Of a stretch of 64,000 bases of DNA, positions 14,301-25,138 are shown piece by piece. Source of the DNA: Amia ocellicauda (lineage: Eukaryota; Chordata; Actinopteri; Amiiformes; Amiidae); the NCBI RefSeq assembly GCF_036373705.1, contig NC_089857.1, positions 40,930,784 to 40,994,783 on the forward strand, read 5' to 3'. The position numbers and the translations under genes are program-made. Numbering within the stretch: position 1 is the first letter of the stretch; each line of letters opens with the position of its first letter. Below the pieces are notes generated by a model. That model had not been told where the DNA came from. It did not search any database and was given only the letters and a program-made list of their open reading frames with translations.

Positions 14301-14984
14301 CTGACAGATGAGCAATTTGAAATTTCAAGTGCTGTGCCCAAAATCAAGAGGCATGACTGAAAAGCACTTGTGAGAGAGGAGGCCTAACTGCATTAATCCA
14401 GTCCCTGACTGACATTCTGCTGCTTGATTTCACCTAAATAATTAAGTGAATCTAAAACCATATGGTTTCCACATGGGGTTAGGCAATAAAGAACCAAAAT
14501 CTGTTACATAATTTAAAGTTTAGTTATCTCAAAATCCACCACCCCCCTCAGTCTTCACAGGCCTTGCAGTGTAGACACCATGCAAGGAAAATGATCAGGA
14601 TGTAAATTAATTGCTGTAGCACAAGACGATTGAAGAACTGTCTGCCTTACTGAGACTAATCATGTTTTTCAGCTGCTGCCCTTTCCCTCTCTCTCCCACG
14701 CACCGAGTGTTTTTACTGACTATAAGTCATTTATGTTTTACTGTAAGGATTTCAAGCCCTTTTTTAAATGACAGCTTTGCTATTCCAAGAGAAACACCTT
14801 CCCCTCTGAGTAAATGGATCATCACACCGACAGCGCCGCCGTGTGGGTCAATCTGGCAGTGCCCTCAGCTCGCTATCTCCACTGTCACATCCTTCAAAGA
14901 TGAGCGTTTCAGATTTAAAATTTAAATTCATTTAAAAAAATTGATTAAACACTTAATTTTAAATAACATTCTAACATGTCCCAT
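11396..14984. other. Gene-poor stretch
   Basis: No exon or complete element is supported. Parts such as 14255-14480 are non-repetitive with TAATCC and TAATTA words and might be conserved non-coding DNA, but this was not tested. Open frames at 12020-12600 overlap on both strands without any domain. Confidence 0.4.
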
Positions 14985-16335
14985 ATATTAGCAAAGAGGG
15001 AAATAGAAAGAAATATAGCTCTTGGAGCTAAAGCTAATGCAAAGAGCTTTTTCAATAATAGAACAGCAAGAGGTCAATAATGCAGGAAGTGAAATGGCTA
15101 AAGGCTAAAAACAGAAGTATCTTACAGAACGAACAAGATGTGGCAAATATCCTAAATTAGTATTTCACAGAGGTTTTTACAAAAGAAAAAACAGATAACA
15201 TGCCACAGGTTGACAATCAGTCCAGTCAAACCCTAAGAGAGATCAGGATAAATGAGGAGGAGGTACTAAAGGGACTAGCAGAATTAAAAACAAACAAATC
15301 ACCTGGGTCAGATGGGATATTTCCAACAGTACTTAAAGAAATGAGGGAAATTATTTACAGGCCGCTAACTCAAATATTCCAAATGACACTTAGAACAGGG
15401 GATGAGCCAACTGACTGGAAGACAGCAAATGTCAAACCAATCCACAAGAAAGGGGACAAAACTGAGCCAGGAAATTACAGACCAATCAGTCTCACCTGCA
15501 TCACCTGTAAAATGTTAGACAGAAAATAGAGGAGCATCTTAATGAAAACCATATTCTTGGAGATAGTCAACATGGGCTTAGACGAGGCAGATCATGTTTT
15601 ACTAATTTATTAGCATTTTTTGAACACGCAACTGCAGCTGTAGATCATGTGAAAGCATATGATATGATATACTTAGATTTCCAAAAAGCTTTTGATAAGG
15701 TTCCACACCAAAGACTGATCCTCAAATTGGAAGCTGTAGGCATTCAGGGTAATGTAAGTAGATGGATTATGAACTGGCTGATGTCTAGGAAACAGAGGGT
15801 GTCGATTAGAGGAGTTGCTTCTAACTGGAGGGAGGTTGTTAGTGGAGTTCCACAGGGATCAGTATTAGGGCCTTTGCTTTTTCTAATCTATATTAATGAT
15901 CTGGATTCTGGGATAGTTAGCAAACTTGTCAAATTTGCAGATGATACTAAAATAGGTGGCTCAGCAGATACAATCTCGGCAGCACAGGTTATTCAAAGGG
16001 ATTTAGATAATATTCAGTTGTGGGCGACACCTGGCAGATGAAATTCAATGTGGACAAGTGCAAGGTAATACATGCAGGTAACAAAAATCTCCACTACAAT
16101 TACACTATGGGAGGAATAGAACTAGATGAAGTAACGCATGAGAAAGACCTAGGAGTCTAAGTGGACTCCTCACTTTCTCCATCCAAACAATGTGGGGAAG
16201 CAATAAAAAAGGCAAACACAATGTTAGGGTATATTGTCAAAAGTGCAGAATTGAGAAGGGCAGTGATGTTCAGACTGTACAATGCACTAGTTAGAGCTCA
16301 TCTGGATACTGTGTGCAGTTCTAAACAGACTAAAT
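14985..16335 (+). mobile_element. CR1-like LINE fragment (5' and reverse-transcriptase part)
   Basis: This is a non-LTR retrotransposon fragment encoding a degenerate reverse transcriptase. It ends abruptly near 16335, inside sequence that the second fragment at 20278-20940 continues to a 3' end. The stretch 16140-16330 is closely similar to 20300-20480, so the two are separate copies of one family, not halves of one split element. CR1 versus L2 clade was not resolved. Confidence 0.85.
15200..16041 (+). pseudogene. LINE reverse transcriptase pseudogene
   Basis: Frame 15200-15529 holds the N-terminal RT motifs (TNKSPGSDGI, DWKTANVKPIHKKGD, PGNYRPISLT). Frame 15649-16041 holds the palm motifs YLDFQKAFDKVPH, SGVPQGSVLGPLLFLIYIND and the catalytic FADDTK box. 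A frameshift lies near 15525-15530 and a second break follows 16020, after which family sequence continues in another frame. The enzyme would copy LINE RNA into DNA at the insertion site, but this copy is dead. Confidence 0.85.
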
Positions 16336-17460
16336 AGGCATAAATAATATTTCCTCTTTTATCTAATATAAATGTAACATATTCAGATTTACATTTTAAA
16401 GCTTTGTCTTAAAACTTTCAAAAGATCGAGACACATATTCAAAACCAGTAAATAAAATACTTTATACTTCATAGTCAGTAAAAATACTTTTTACAATAAA
16501 AAACAAAAGAAAACAAAATAAACCAATCGAAAATATGAATTTCATTTAATTAAAGTAATTTGCCGCTATTATCATAACTATAATCATTTTATTAAAGAGG
16601 TAAGAGGTCTCTTTGGTGGATGTCGGGGATATAAATGTTCCTGTTCTAAACTGACCGCAGATTTACAACATCGTGTTGTTAAACACGAACAGACAACAAC
16701 TTTACAATTATATCCTCACAGATATGTTTTAAAATGTACAGAAGATATAATTTAGCTTCATTTACCGAAGTTTCAGGTCAAAATCACACGCTGAGTCGGC
16801 TGGCCGCGGATTTCCGGGTCCCTCCTCCGCGCCGCTCAGCGATTCGTCGCTCCAGAACGAGGCTCTGCGATGGCCCGGCGGCGTCCGCGGGGTCCTAGTG
16901 CGCCGGGGTTCCTGTAGCGCAGATTTCTGCAGTTGCTCAGCAGTGGGATCGGAGAGTCTGCAGATGTGCAATAAAAGTTTTAAAATATATTATACGTTAG
17001 ATTTTGACATGCCAAAAATATTTACACCACATTTTACATACAAGGGGGTGTTAGTAGAGGCGTGTTTGCATTCTATGCTTTACTATTTTTCACCATGGTA
17101 CACTACTTTAGCATGATTTGACCATGTATTGTACCACTATTGTTTTATTCACCATGATTTTACAATGAGTTTACCGTTGTAGAATACAGTAGGGGACAAG
17201 GACCACACTTCGTCTGTTCCTTATTGAGCTCATATCTGCATATATAAGAGAAAGGCGGCATGGTGTAAAACCAGTCTAATTACTCTTGGGGCTGTTTCCA
17301 TTGTATTGTCAGTTAAAATAATATGAATAATTACAATACCCTGGTGTAATACACTACAGCTGCTAACCTAGTTACGTTGTTAGTAGCTTATTAGCGACGT
17401 ATACTACTCCTATTTCGCCTATCCAATCAAACACAATTAACACATTTTTGTAGCAGGCAG
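16336..17460. other. Intergenic stretch with a GC-rich island at 16760-16960
   Basis: AT-rich DNA surrounds a CpG-rich island of about 200 bp at 16760-16960. A 69-codon open frame on the minus strand covers the island but shows no known domain and no good splice donor. The island could be a small promoter or part of a GC-rich repeat. Confidence 0.4.
16912..16969. repeat. Possible weak copy of the GC-rich palindromic element
   Basis: The words TGTAGCGCAGAT and CTGCAGATGTGC, with GGGATCG between them, resemble the copy at 59440-59501 in the same spacing range, but the CCAAT box is lost. It lies at the right edge of the GC-rich island. Similarity is partial and could be chance. Confidence 0.3.
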
Positions 17461-17676
17461 ATACAGCGCCTTCAGCTACACATTACGTCACTGCGCTTTG
17501 GTTCCTCCCAGGTGTTCAGTGACCTCACGATGACGTCAGTCTGACTCACTCACACGTCTTTGAAATGCCCCGCAAATGCGTCACACAACCGTGACAGCCC
17601 GCCCAGGCGACTCACCGGGCAGAGGCTGGGTGTGCTGCTTTCAAGACGTCTCCCTTTCTACAGTCAGACGAGGAAG
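17461..17676 (+). promoter_or_regulatory. Candidate promoter and 5' UTR of the death-receptor gene
   Basis: The stretch upstream of the proposed start codon carries a perfect cAMP-response element TGACGTCA at 17531-17538, a related TTACGTCA at 17483-17490 and a TGCGTCAC nearby, and is more GC-rich than its surroundings. No TATA box stands out. The transcription start is not determined. Confidence 0.5.
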
Positions 17677-19186
17677 ATGGCAATAGTTATGAATAAAGTA
17701 AGTATATCTATTTGATGACATTAATAGCAGTATGATGGATGTTTCCCAAGTTTTGTTTTTGTTTTTGTTTGGATGAAAGTTTATTTGACACATGTGTAAT
17801 GCATTTCTTTTACCGGTAGGATGCACATAAAACCTGTATTGAATGTTGAACTGAACAAACTTGTATAGCTCTGGATTTTTTGAGACCTGTTTTTAATAAA
17901 GGTGAATACTTGTGCTCCGTTTCGGATGATATCAAGAGTCCCTTCTTTATTGTGTGATTGCAAAGTTTTTGAAAACACATTATTACTTTCATTTTTCATT
18001 TCTGTCAATATTTCCATTTTTATTTTTATAGCGCCATTCGCGTAGCAGCCACAGCGCGCTTTATAGCTTGATAAACACAACAGCATCAACAATTAATGAC
18101 ATTAAATAAACCATTAGGCACAATAAAGATATGCAACGAGATTCTTGACATCATCTGAAGAACAAACAAAACACAAATACATTGTGCGTTTCCAATCCTA
18201 TGAATTCGTTTATAATTCATTATTTATATAGAAGAGTATTGCCATGTTGTACAATATCAGCATTTGCAACACAAATTGCTCAGGTCATCTTTTCAGGGAG
18301 TATTTGTGAATGCAATGGCGTCTATAACAGGTGTGGTATGTGCCTGGGCTAATAAAGAAGCCAGTCTTTACTCAGGTCAGAGAGGAGAAAATCAGAACAA
18401 TTGTTTATATACAATTTTGTATTCTGTATTGCGCCCTTTGCTCATGGTGTTGCATGATGTTTTCAGCAGGTGGGGACTGTCCTGCCGGTGGTTCTCCTGC
18501 TCTTCTTCAATAAACCTGAAAGAAACTTAGCATTTCAAACTGAAGATCAGATCAAGGAGGGAGGCAGCCCTCCCTGCAGGAAATGCTTGCCCGGGCAGAG
18601 GGTCCTGAGGGCCTGTACAGTGGACAGCGACACCCAGTGTGTGGTCTGTGAGGAGGAAACCTACATGGACTATCCCACTGACCTGAAGAAGTGCCTGGCA
18701 TGCAGGAAACCCTGTGGGCTTCATGAGCAGGAGACTGCCCCCTGCACTCGCACCCAGAGCAGGCAGTGCCGGTGCTTAGGGAACGCGTTTGAGCTGGACG
18801 GGGAGTGCGTGCCCCACCGGACGTGTGGGCCTGGCTACGGGGTTTACAAACCGGGCACGAGTCTCAGCAACGTGCTGTGCAAGAGGTGTCTGCCCAACCA
18901 CTTCTCAGATGCCCACTCCAGCACCGCGCCGTGCAGGAAGCACACAGACTGCAGGGCTAAGAAACTGAGCACTGTGGCCTTTGGAAATACAACATCTGAC
19001 CATGTGTGCGGGCCCAGAACGCAAACGACGCCAGTGATTCCGAAGGGTAAGGATTTTATCACGATTTTATTTGATATGTTCAATGCACCACTGTGACCAT
19101 CCCCAGGTGTGGGTTTATAATTCACCCACACATAAAATTGCCATGCCCACTTAAAGAAACCACAGAGTATGCAGGTGCATTTATAA

Positions 19187-19225
<39 letters not shown>

Positions 19226-22200
19226 CTCAAGCAGGTGCACTTTAGTTGAACTGCTGGAGGTCAGTGTCGGTGATTCTCCAGTATTGTTCATAACTATTGC
19301 AAGAGAGAGTCTTGAGGAGGTAAATTACCAACCAGACCTAAATACAGCTCTGGTACCAATGCGTTAATACGTTTATCGTGCATATAATTTGAACCGACTG
19401 GCTTTGAATAATGCAGCAGTTGACTTTAATCAGGGCTGCTGTGTATCTAAATGCATTTCCTTTTTAGCAATCAAGTCATCTAAATCCAGCTCATTGTATA
19501 CCATAGAAATACAGACATGGGAACCAACTTTAATGTTTCTAAACCCAGAGATCGCCCCTTGTTAGTATGCCTGCAGCCGCAGTTTTAGTTTTCTTTCTCC
19601 AAAGCTCTTGATTAGATTGAATGTTAAGAGCTGTTGCCACCATGATTACCAATGAATGACAACAGACAGAGACGGGGAACATTTTCAGGTGAGTAATGAT
19701 AAGGATTTCTGGTCCAGGTCTTTTTTTTTTCTTGTTCATACCTGGAAGTGAACAATCACAGAGGCAACGTGTTCCATTGTGAAGAAACGGAATAATACGT
19801 CTGGATTCAATCATTAAAATACAAAAACAACACCTCTTCTCTGCCAAATGCAACTTTCATATTCAGTACAAAATGGCAGCTTTCCACTGGGTAGAAGGAA
19901 GAAGACTCAGCCAAACAGAAACCTGACAGTAAGGACTGTGTTTGAATTTGCAGCTTGTGGGTGAGTTGAAGTTTTGATTTTTTATTTAATCCTGGATATA
20001 ATCTACGACATGGAACCGTTCGAATTTCTTCTTTCTGCCTTTATCTAGAGATTATATATATATATATATATTTGTGTTTTGACATTTTGTGAAGACCTGC
20101 TCGGCTAATTGTGCCAAGCATCCTGCTGCAGAGGTATTTGTGATGGAAGAAATGAAAATCATGAAGGAAACAGGAATTCAATTATAGGAGGTGTTTTAAC
20201 TTTTCGGACTGGTTCAACCAACCATCATGTGAATACAATCCTGCTGACCTCCTGACCCAACTGAGCAGCTGTGAACAATGAACATGAAGAAACACATGAG
20301 AGTCTACATGGACTCCTCACTTTCTCCATCCAAACAATGTGGGGAAGCAATAAAAAAGGCAAACAGAGTGTTAGGGTATATTGTCAAAAGTGTAGAATTG
20401 AGAACAAGGGCAGTGATGTTCAGACTGTACAATGCACTAGTTAGAGCTCATCTGGATACTGTGGACAGTTCTGGGCTCCACACTTCAAGAAAGATATCGC
20501 TGCTCTAGAGGCAGTTCAGAGGAGAGCAACCAGACTTATTCCAGGTCTGAAGGGAATGTCCTACTGAGAGACTGAGGAACTGAACCTTTTCACCCTGGAA
20601 CAGAGGAGACTGCGTGGGGACTTGATCCAAGTCTTCAAAATCATGAAAGGCAAACCAGAGGAGCTTTTCCAGATCAGCAGGGACACACGCACCCGGGGAC
20701 ACAAATGGAAACTGGGCTTCAAGGCATTCAAGACAGAAAACAGGAGACACTTCTTCACACAGAGAGGCGTCACAATCTGAACAAACTCCCCAGCGATGTG
20801 GCTGAAGAGACAATTTGGGAACATTCAAAAACAGACTGGATAGGATCCTTGATCACTTAGTTATTAATGGACACCAAACGAGCACGATGGGGCGAATGGC
20901 CTCCTCTCAATTGTAAAACCTTCTCATGTTCTTATGTTGTAACATCAGCGCAGCCATGACCGATAACTACCGAGCATAACACTTGGGAAACTCTCACCCC
21001 TCCCTCCGCACTCTGAACCCCCTTATCGTGTGAATATATATCCATTGTTTTCATTGGTTAGACTGCTTTAGATCACTGTGCTTGAAGTTATTAATTTCAT
21101 CTCCCTCTGTAGGGAACACGGAGGAGAATAAGAGCATCGCAGAGCCCAGCCTGTGTCTGACCAAGAAGGACGTGGCCCTGGCCGTCTCGCTGCTGCTGGG
21201 CCTGCTGGTCTGCTGTGTGACCGGCTGGAGTCTGTACATCAGGAAGAGAAAGAAGTTAAACAAGCATGTTGATGACTTATCTCTGGTGGACAAGAACTGG
21301 AAATTCGTCAGCAAGGAAACAGGTGAGCAAACTGTTCAATAAGGATAGATGACCCGGGTCATATGAGGAGTGGTGCTGGTGGGGAATCGATTAACCATCC
21401 AAAAAAAGTCCTGTATTACAAAACTACCAATTTTTGTTTAAAACAAGATGAATCTTTGATAAATAGCCTTTAGTTCACTTCTTGTCTCGACAGGTGCCAA
21501 AAGAAACGCGTTGCACGTGGCGGCTGAAATGATTGGGAAGGACTGGCCCAGGCTGCTGGGTGAACTTGGCTACACAAAGGACTGGCGCAGCATCCGAGAG
21601 GAAAACAAGCACGTGTACGACCAGGCCCTGGAGGGGCTGAGACTGTGGACCAACTGGGAGGACGAGTCTTCCCTCTCGCTCCTGAAACAAGCGACCAAGG
21701 CCATCGGTAGGAACGACATCTACGAGGTCCTGGACACACTTACTGAAAAACAATGTGAACAGGCAAGTGATGGGAGTTTTGTATTGTAACTGTAACTGCC
21801 TTTATGATCTCTGGCTCAGCCACCTGATAGATGCGTTTGTAGTCTCGGGTATTCACAGCCTTTATTTGAAACACTGTTATTTGATGGTTCATTACACTAT
21901 ACTATGTATCTTTTCAGTTTATTGAATTTCAGCCCAGAAAGGGTGGGTAAACTATAACTGCCACTCTAATTTCTATTTCACTATTTTATATGCACACAAT
22001 ACATACATGTGACCTCATTGTCGTGGTTTTAAAGCTCACCACGTTTACTGTCTGAGTTTTGACGTTACAGAGACACACAGACCCAAAAGGGACAAGTGTC
22101 TGTCTTCCTTCCATAAGGGAGAGAAGGATGTCTATTGGTAAACCCGGCAGACCCGTTCAGCAGGTAAATATGAACATAGATGTGATATCAATCCTATACA

Positions 22201-22569
22201 TTTTTTAAATGAACAATAAAATGATGCAATGTGTAATATGTTGATTGTAGTATTATTGTTTCCACTCCCAATTTATGGGTTACAGTAGAGGGCAGCATAG
22301 ACTCACAACCAAGAGACTGGTAGCCAGTGCCACCTTCTGTTCAAAATGGAGTCAATCAAATCAAATCAGTTTTTTACTATTTTGACAAAAAATAGGTTTG
22401 CTATTTTTTAATAATAATAATAATAATAGAACCCGATCTCTAAATTAGCATTGAATGTGTTGATATAAAAACTAGCTGCTATAATCTTAAATTGTTGTGA
22501 TTTTTTGTGTTTCAGAAACATCTGTCGAAACCTCTGTTACCCTTACCTTCCTCTCAAGGTGAATCTTAG
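17677..22569 (+). CDS. TNF receptor superfamily death-domain receptor
   Basis: This is a single-pass death receptor. CDS exons: 17677-17697, 18470-19046, 21113-21322, 21494-21762, 22071-22163, 22516-22569 (1224 bases, 407 residues); every join keeps frame. Exon 1 (MAIVMNK) plus the start of exon 2 ([13 protein letters not shown]) form the signal peptide. Residues about 43-188 hold four cysteine-rich domains with an NTT glycosylation site, all in one exon. Residues 220-242 form the membrane segment, followed by RKRKK. Residues about 275-355 are a death domain ([20 protein letters not shown]). The ectodomain resembles osteoprotegerin ([17 protein letters not shown]), while the death domain resembles p75NTR. 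Such domains normally recruit apoptotic or NF-kB adaptors. Exon 4 uses a GC donor; reading through it instead gives the tail ASDGSFVL and a stop at 21789. The exact orthologue is unknown. Confidence 0.85.
19194..19222. repeat. (AT)n microsatellite
   Basis: Simple AT run in intron 2 of the death-receptor gene. A shorter one lies at 20052-20071. Confidence 0.95.
20278..20940 (+). mobile_element. CR1-like LINE 3' fragment in death-receptor intron 2
   Basis: This 5'-truncated LINE copy begins in the C-terminal part of the RT reading frame ([20 protein letters not shown]) and runs to the family 3' end, finishing with a TTCTTATG-type repeat (CATGTTCTTATG near 20930). Its first 200 bases match 16140-16330. 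The frame is broken by stops. It sits in the same orientation as the host gene, between the ectodomain and membrane exons. Confidence 0.85.
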
Positions 22570-23090
22570 TTCACACAGAGATGAAGAGTCATGGCTGCTG
22601 CAGGACCATCTGGAGTTTGTTACTTCAAGTGCTGGACGAAGACCACATGAACACGGACTTTACTAAAGTCATTAGTCTTCTTTACAAATGTTCAACATAT
22701 ATTGTGCCATCATGTCAGGATTGTATCAGGTATCTTATCAATTTCTGGATGTCATTTTAAGGAAGTACATTGAAAAATATTTTGAAACACTTTCAACGTA
22801 GGAAAAAGCCACTTGTTTTCCTGACCACAATTTTTTTTTTATACCAGTTTCTACAAAGTAATATTTGTAATATTCTTTTAAAGTCGATAGGGAATCTTTT
22901 TATTATGGTTTCTGTAACCATTTATCAGATTTAAACTGGGGCATAAAACATTATCCAAAGATACAGATTTGTAAATATTTTTAACAAATTCAACATTCAC
23001 CACTTAATTTGGGAACTGCAGTCTGTCTGGTGTGTAAAATAATGTTTGTGTGTAAATAAATGACTACAATAAAATGAAATATTTAAAATT
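22570..23090 (+). other. 3' UTR and polyadenylation signals of the death-receptor gene
   Basis: AATAAA hexamers occur at 23055-23060 and 23068-23073, about 490 bases after the TAG stop at 22567-22569, giving a plausible 3' end near 23090. The (ATT)-like run at 22412-22428 lies earlier, in the last intron. Confidence 0.6.
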
Positions 23091-25138
23091 ATAGAATTAA
23101 TTATACATATTTCTGGGACATTCGTGGTGACAAAGTGAAAAAGCCAAGCAAAAACGGAAGCAAAATGAAAATATCAATGACTGATGTGTGGTTTTGGAGT
23201 ATTAGGTTTGCATGACTTTTTTTTTTTATCATTTCATGGTTGTATCCCTACAGAGGCACTTGATTTTAATGTTGTAAATATAGTTTTGTATAGATTTTTT
23301 CTTGTAAACTGCATACAGTGCTTTGGAAATAGAATTCAGCACATTTGGCACAAGTACGACAACACCACCTTCACTTCTAAGACAATGTTTTCAGACGTTG
23401 CAGGAGTCATTGTACCGATTGCACAGGGAAAGGACAGAACTCGCAAAGAAAATGCATCAGTGAAACAATTTAATACTGCATTACACAACCCCAAACAATG
23501 AAATGTACAACACACAGCCGAGCTGCATTTTTGACACCATTCAAACACCATCCGACAACTAAGATGAGAAAGATGAGTGTGCTGCACAGATGCCACCTTG
23601 CTTTCAAGGGGTCAATTCTCGGCCTTTCATTTTTATTTATTTAATTCAGCACAATTGTGTTACTTTACATGACCTGGCATTTGGTGTGAACGGACATAAT
23701 TCAGAAAATAATCTTGCAGTAAAGTGCAGCAGGTCGCCCACTCGAACCAGGTTCACACATTAGTGTCGTGTCAGATTACACAATACTGTATACATCTGTA
23801 AGTAACCTTATTCAATAACTGCTTCCTTTGCCAACGCAGCGCACTCGGGTTTCCCGTGTGTAAATGGATATGCTCCTCAGTTCCCAGACCTGTACATTAA
23901 CTACTATAAACACTGTACTCCAGCTTTACAAGGGATATTATACAGTAGGAAGCACACATGTAGATAAAATCCAACACTACCAATACAAACAAAATGAATA
24001 CAGCATTTCTCTACAGATAAAAAAATAACTAAAAACTCTGAAAGTCAAATACAAATTATAATTGATGTCACCTGTACCGATGGACAGAAAAAAATATTGA
24101 AATTCCAGCTATTAAGACCTAGAAGATTTCTGGATTGAAGACCAAAAAGTGGTTCAAAAGCAGCCGTATATATTTTAGTGTAACAGTTCAAACAATCATT
24201 CGCACTTATTCCTCGATTCCTAAAATGACCTGAAGTTTGTGTGGGAATTAGAACAAGACAAACGTGACGGGAAATGGTTCATAAAACATTCTACAGAGGT
24301 AATACTCCTGTGTGAAATATATAATCAAGTACGTACAGGGTCATATGAAGATTTCCAGCAACGTAATAGTATTCATGATGTCTTTAGCAGTCCATCAAAA
24401 TATTTCAGGGCCTATAACATGATCAAGAACACCAAACTGATAAAAACCTTTGCTATATTATATCCATTCATTAGAGATTACATTTAAGGTTTAAAAAAAA
24501 TACTTGTACACATAAATGAAAAGTAAGTTGAATTAAAACCACATACCACTTACTCAAATACAGCAATCATCCACCTGTGCATCAAGAGTCTTTAAAACTA
24601 AACACCTAAGAAAAATAATTGTAATATCAAAAATACCTTGATAACCTGATGTAACATATTCCATGAGACAAAATCCCATCCAGACAAAATCAGTCGGACC
24701 ATAAAAAAGACCATTTATACTCAGACACTACCTGTTTTTCTTAAATAAAGTGTCATTTATATTCCAGTGTTTGATTATTTTCAATGCAGTCCATTGCAGC
24801 TCTTTCTGGGAACATTAAAAATCCACAGGAGGAAGTAAGAGCTGTATTTCACGTCAATAATAGCACATTAATGAATGCGATTCCCTTAGTTTCCCCTTGT
24901 TGTAACGGATTTGGACCCCAGAGAAGAACCCTTTGAGAATCAGAGGTTTCCTCAGTCACAGTCGCTGAACAAGCACAGAGACCCCGCTTCCTGAAGAGGC
25001 TGCAGCGCCGCGTCCACAGTCTCCACCGGAATACGTTTGGTCGTTTTCAAGTTTCTCCTCCTGCGGTTATAGCCTCGAAAGGCTGTGGAAACGCATGGTC
25101 CTCTTCTCAAGACGCCGAAATGTCAGCCAGAACCCGGT
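23091..25138 (-). other. Convergent intergenic gap and candidate DEPDC1B 3' UTR
   Basis: The death receptor and DEPDC1B are tail-to-tail. Downstream of the DEPDC1B stop, reverse-strand AATAAA hexamers at 23632-23637 and 23636-23641 could end a 3' UTR of about 1.5 kb. No other gene is seen. The true poly(A) site may be closer. Confidence 0.4.

Noticed and set aside
16762-16971. 69-codon minus-strand frame over the GC-rich island as a first exon
   Set aside because: No convincing splice donor, no family match, and a composition that favours open frames by chance.
1-17000. PDE4D alternative first exons on the minus strand
   Set aside because: Expected from synteny, but none of the isoform N-termini I remember could be recognised.
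21763-21789. Stop at 21787-21789 as the only end of the death receptor
   Set aside because: The GC donor at 21763 leads to two further in-frame exons with good splice sites and a stop, so I took the longer form as primary and kept this as an alternative.
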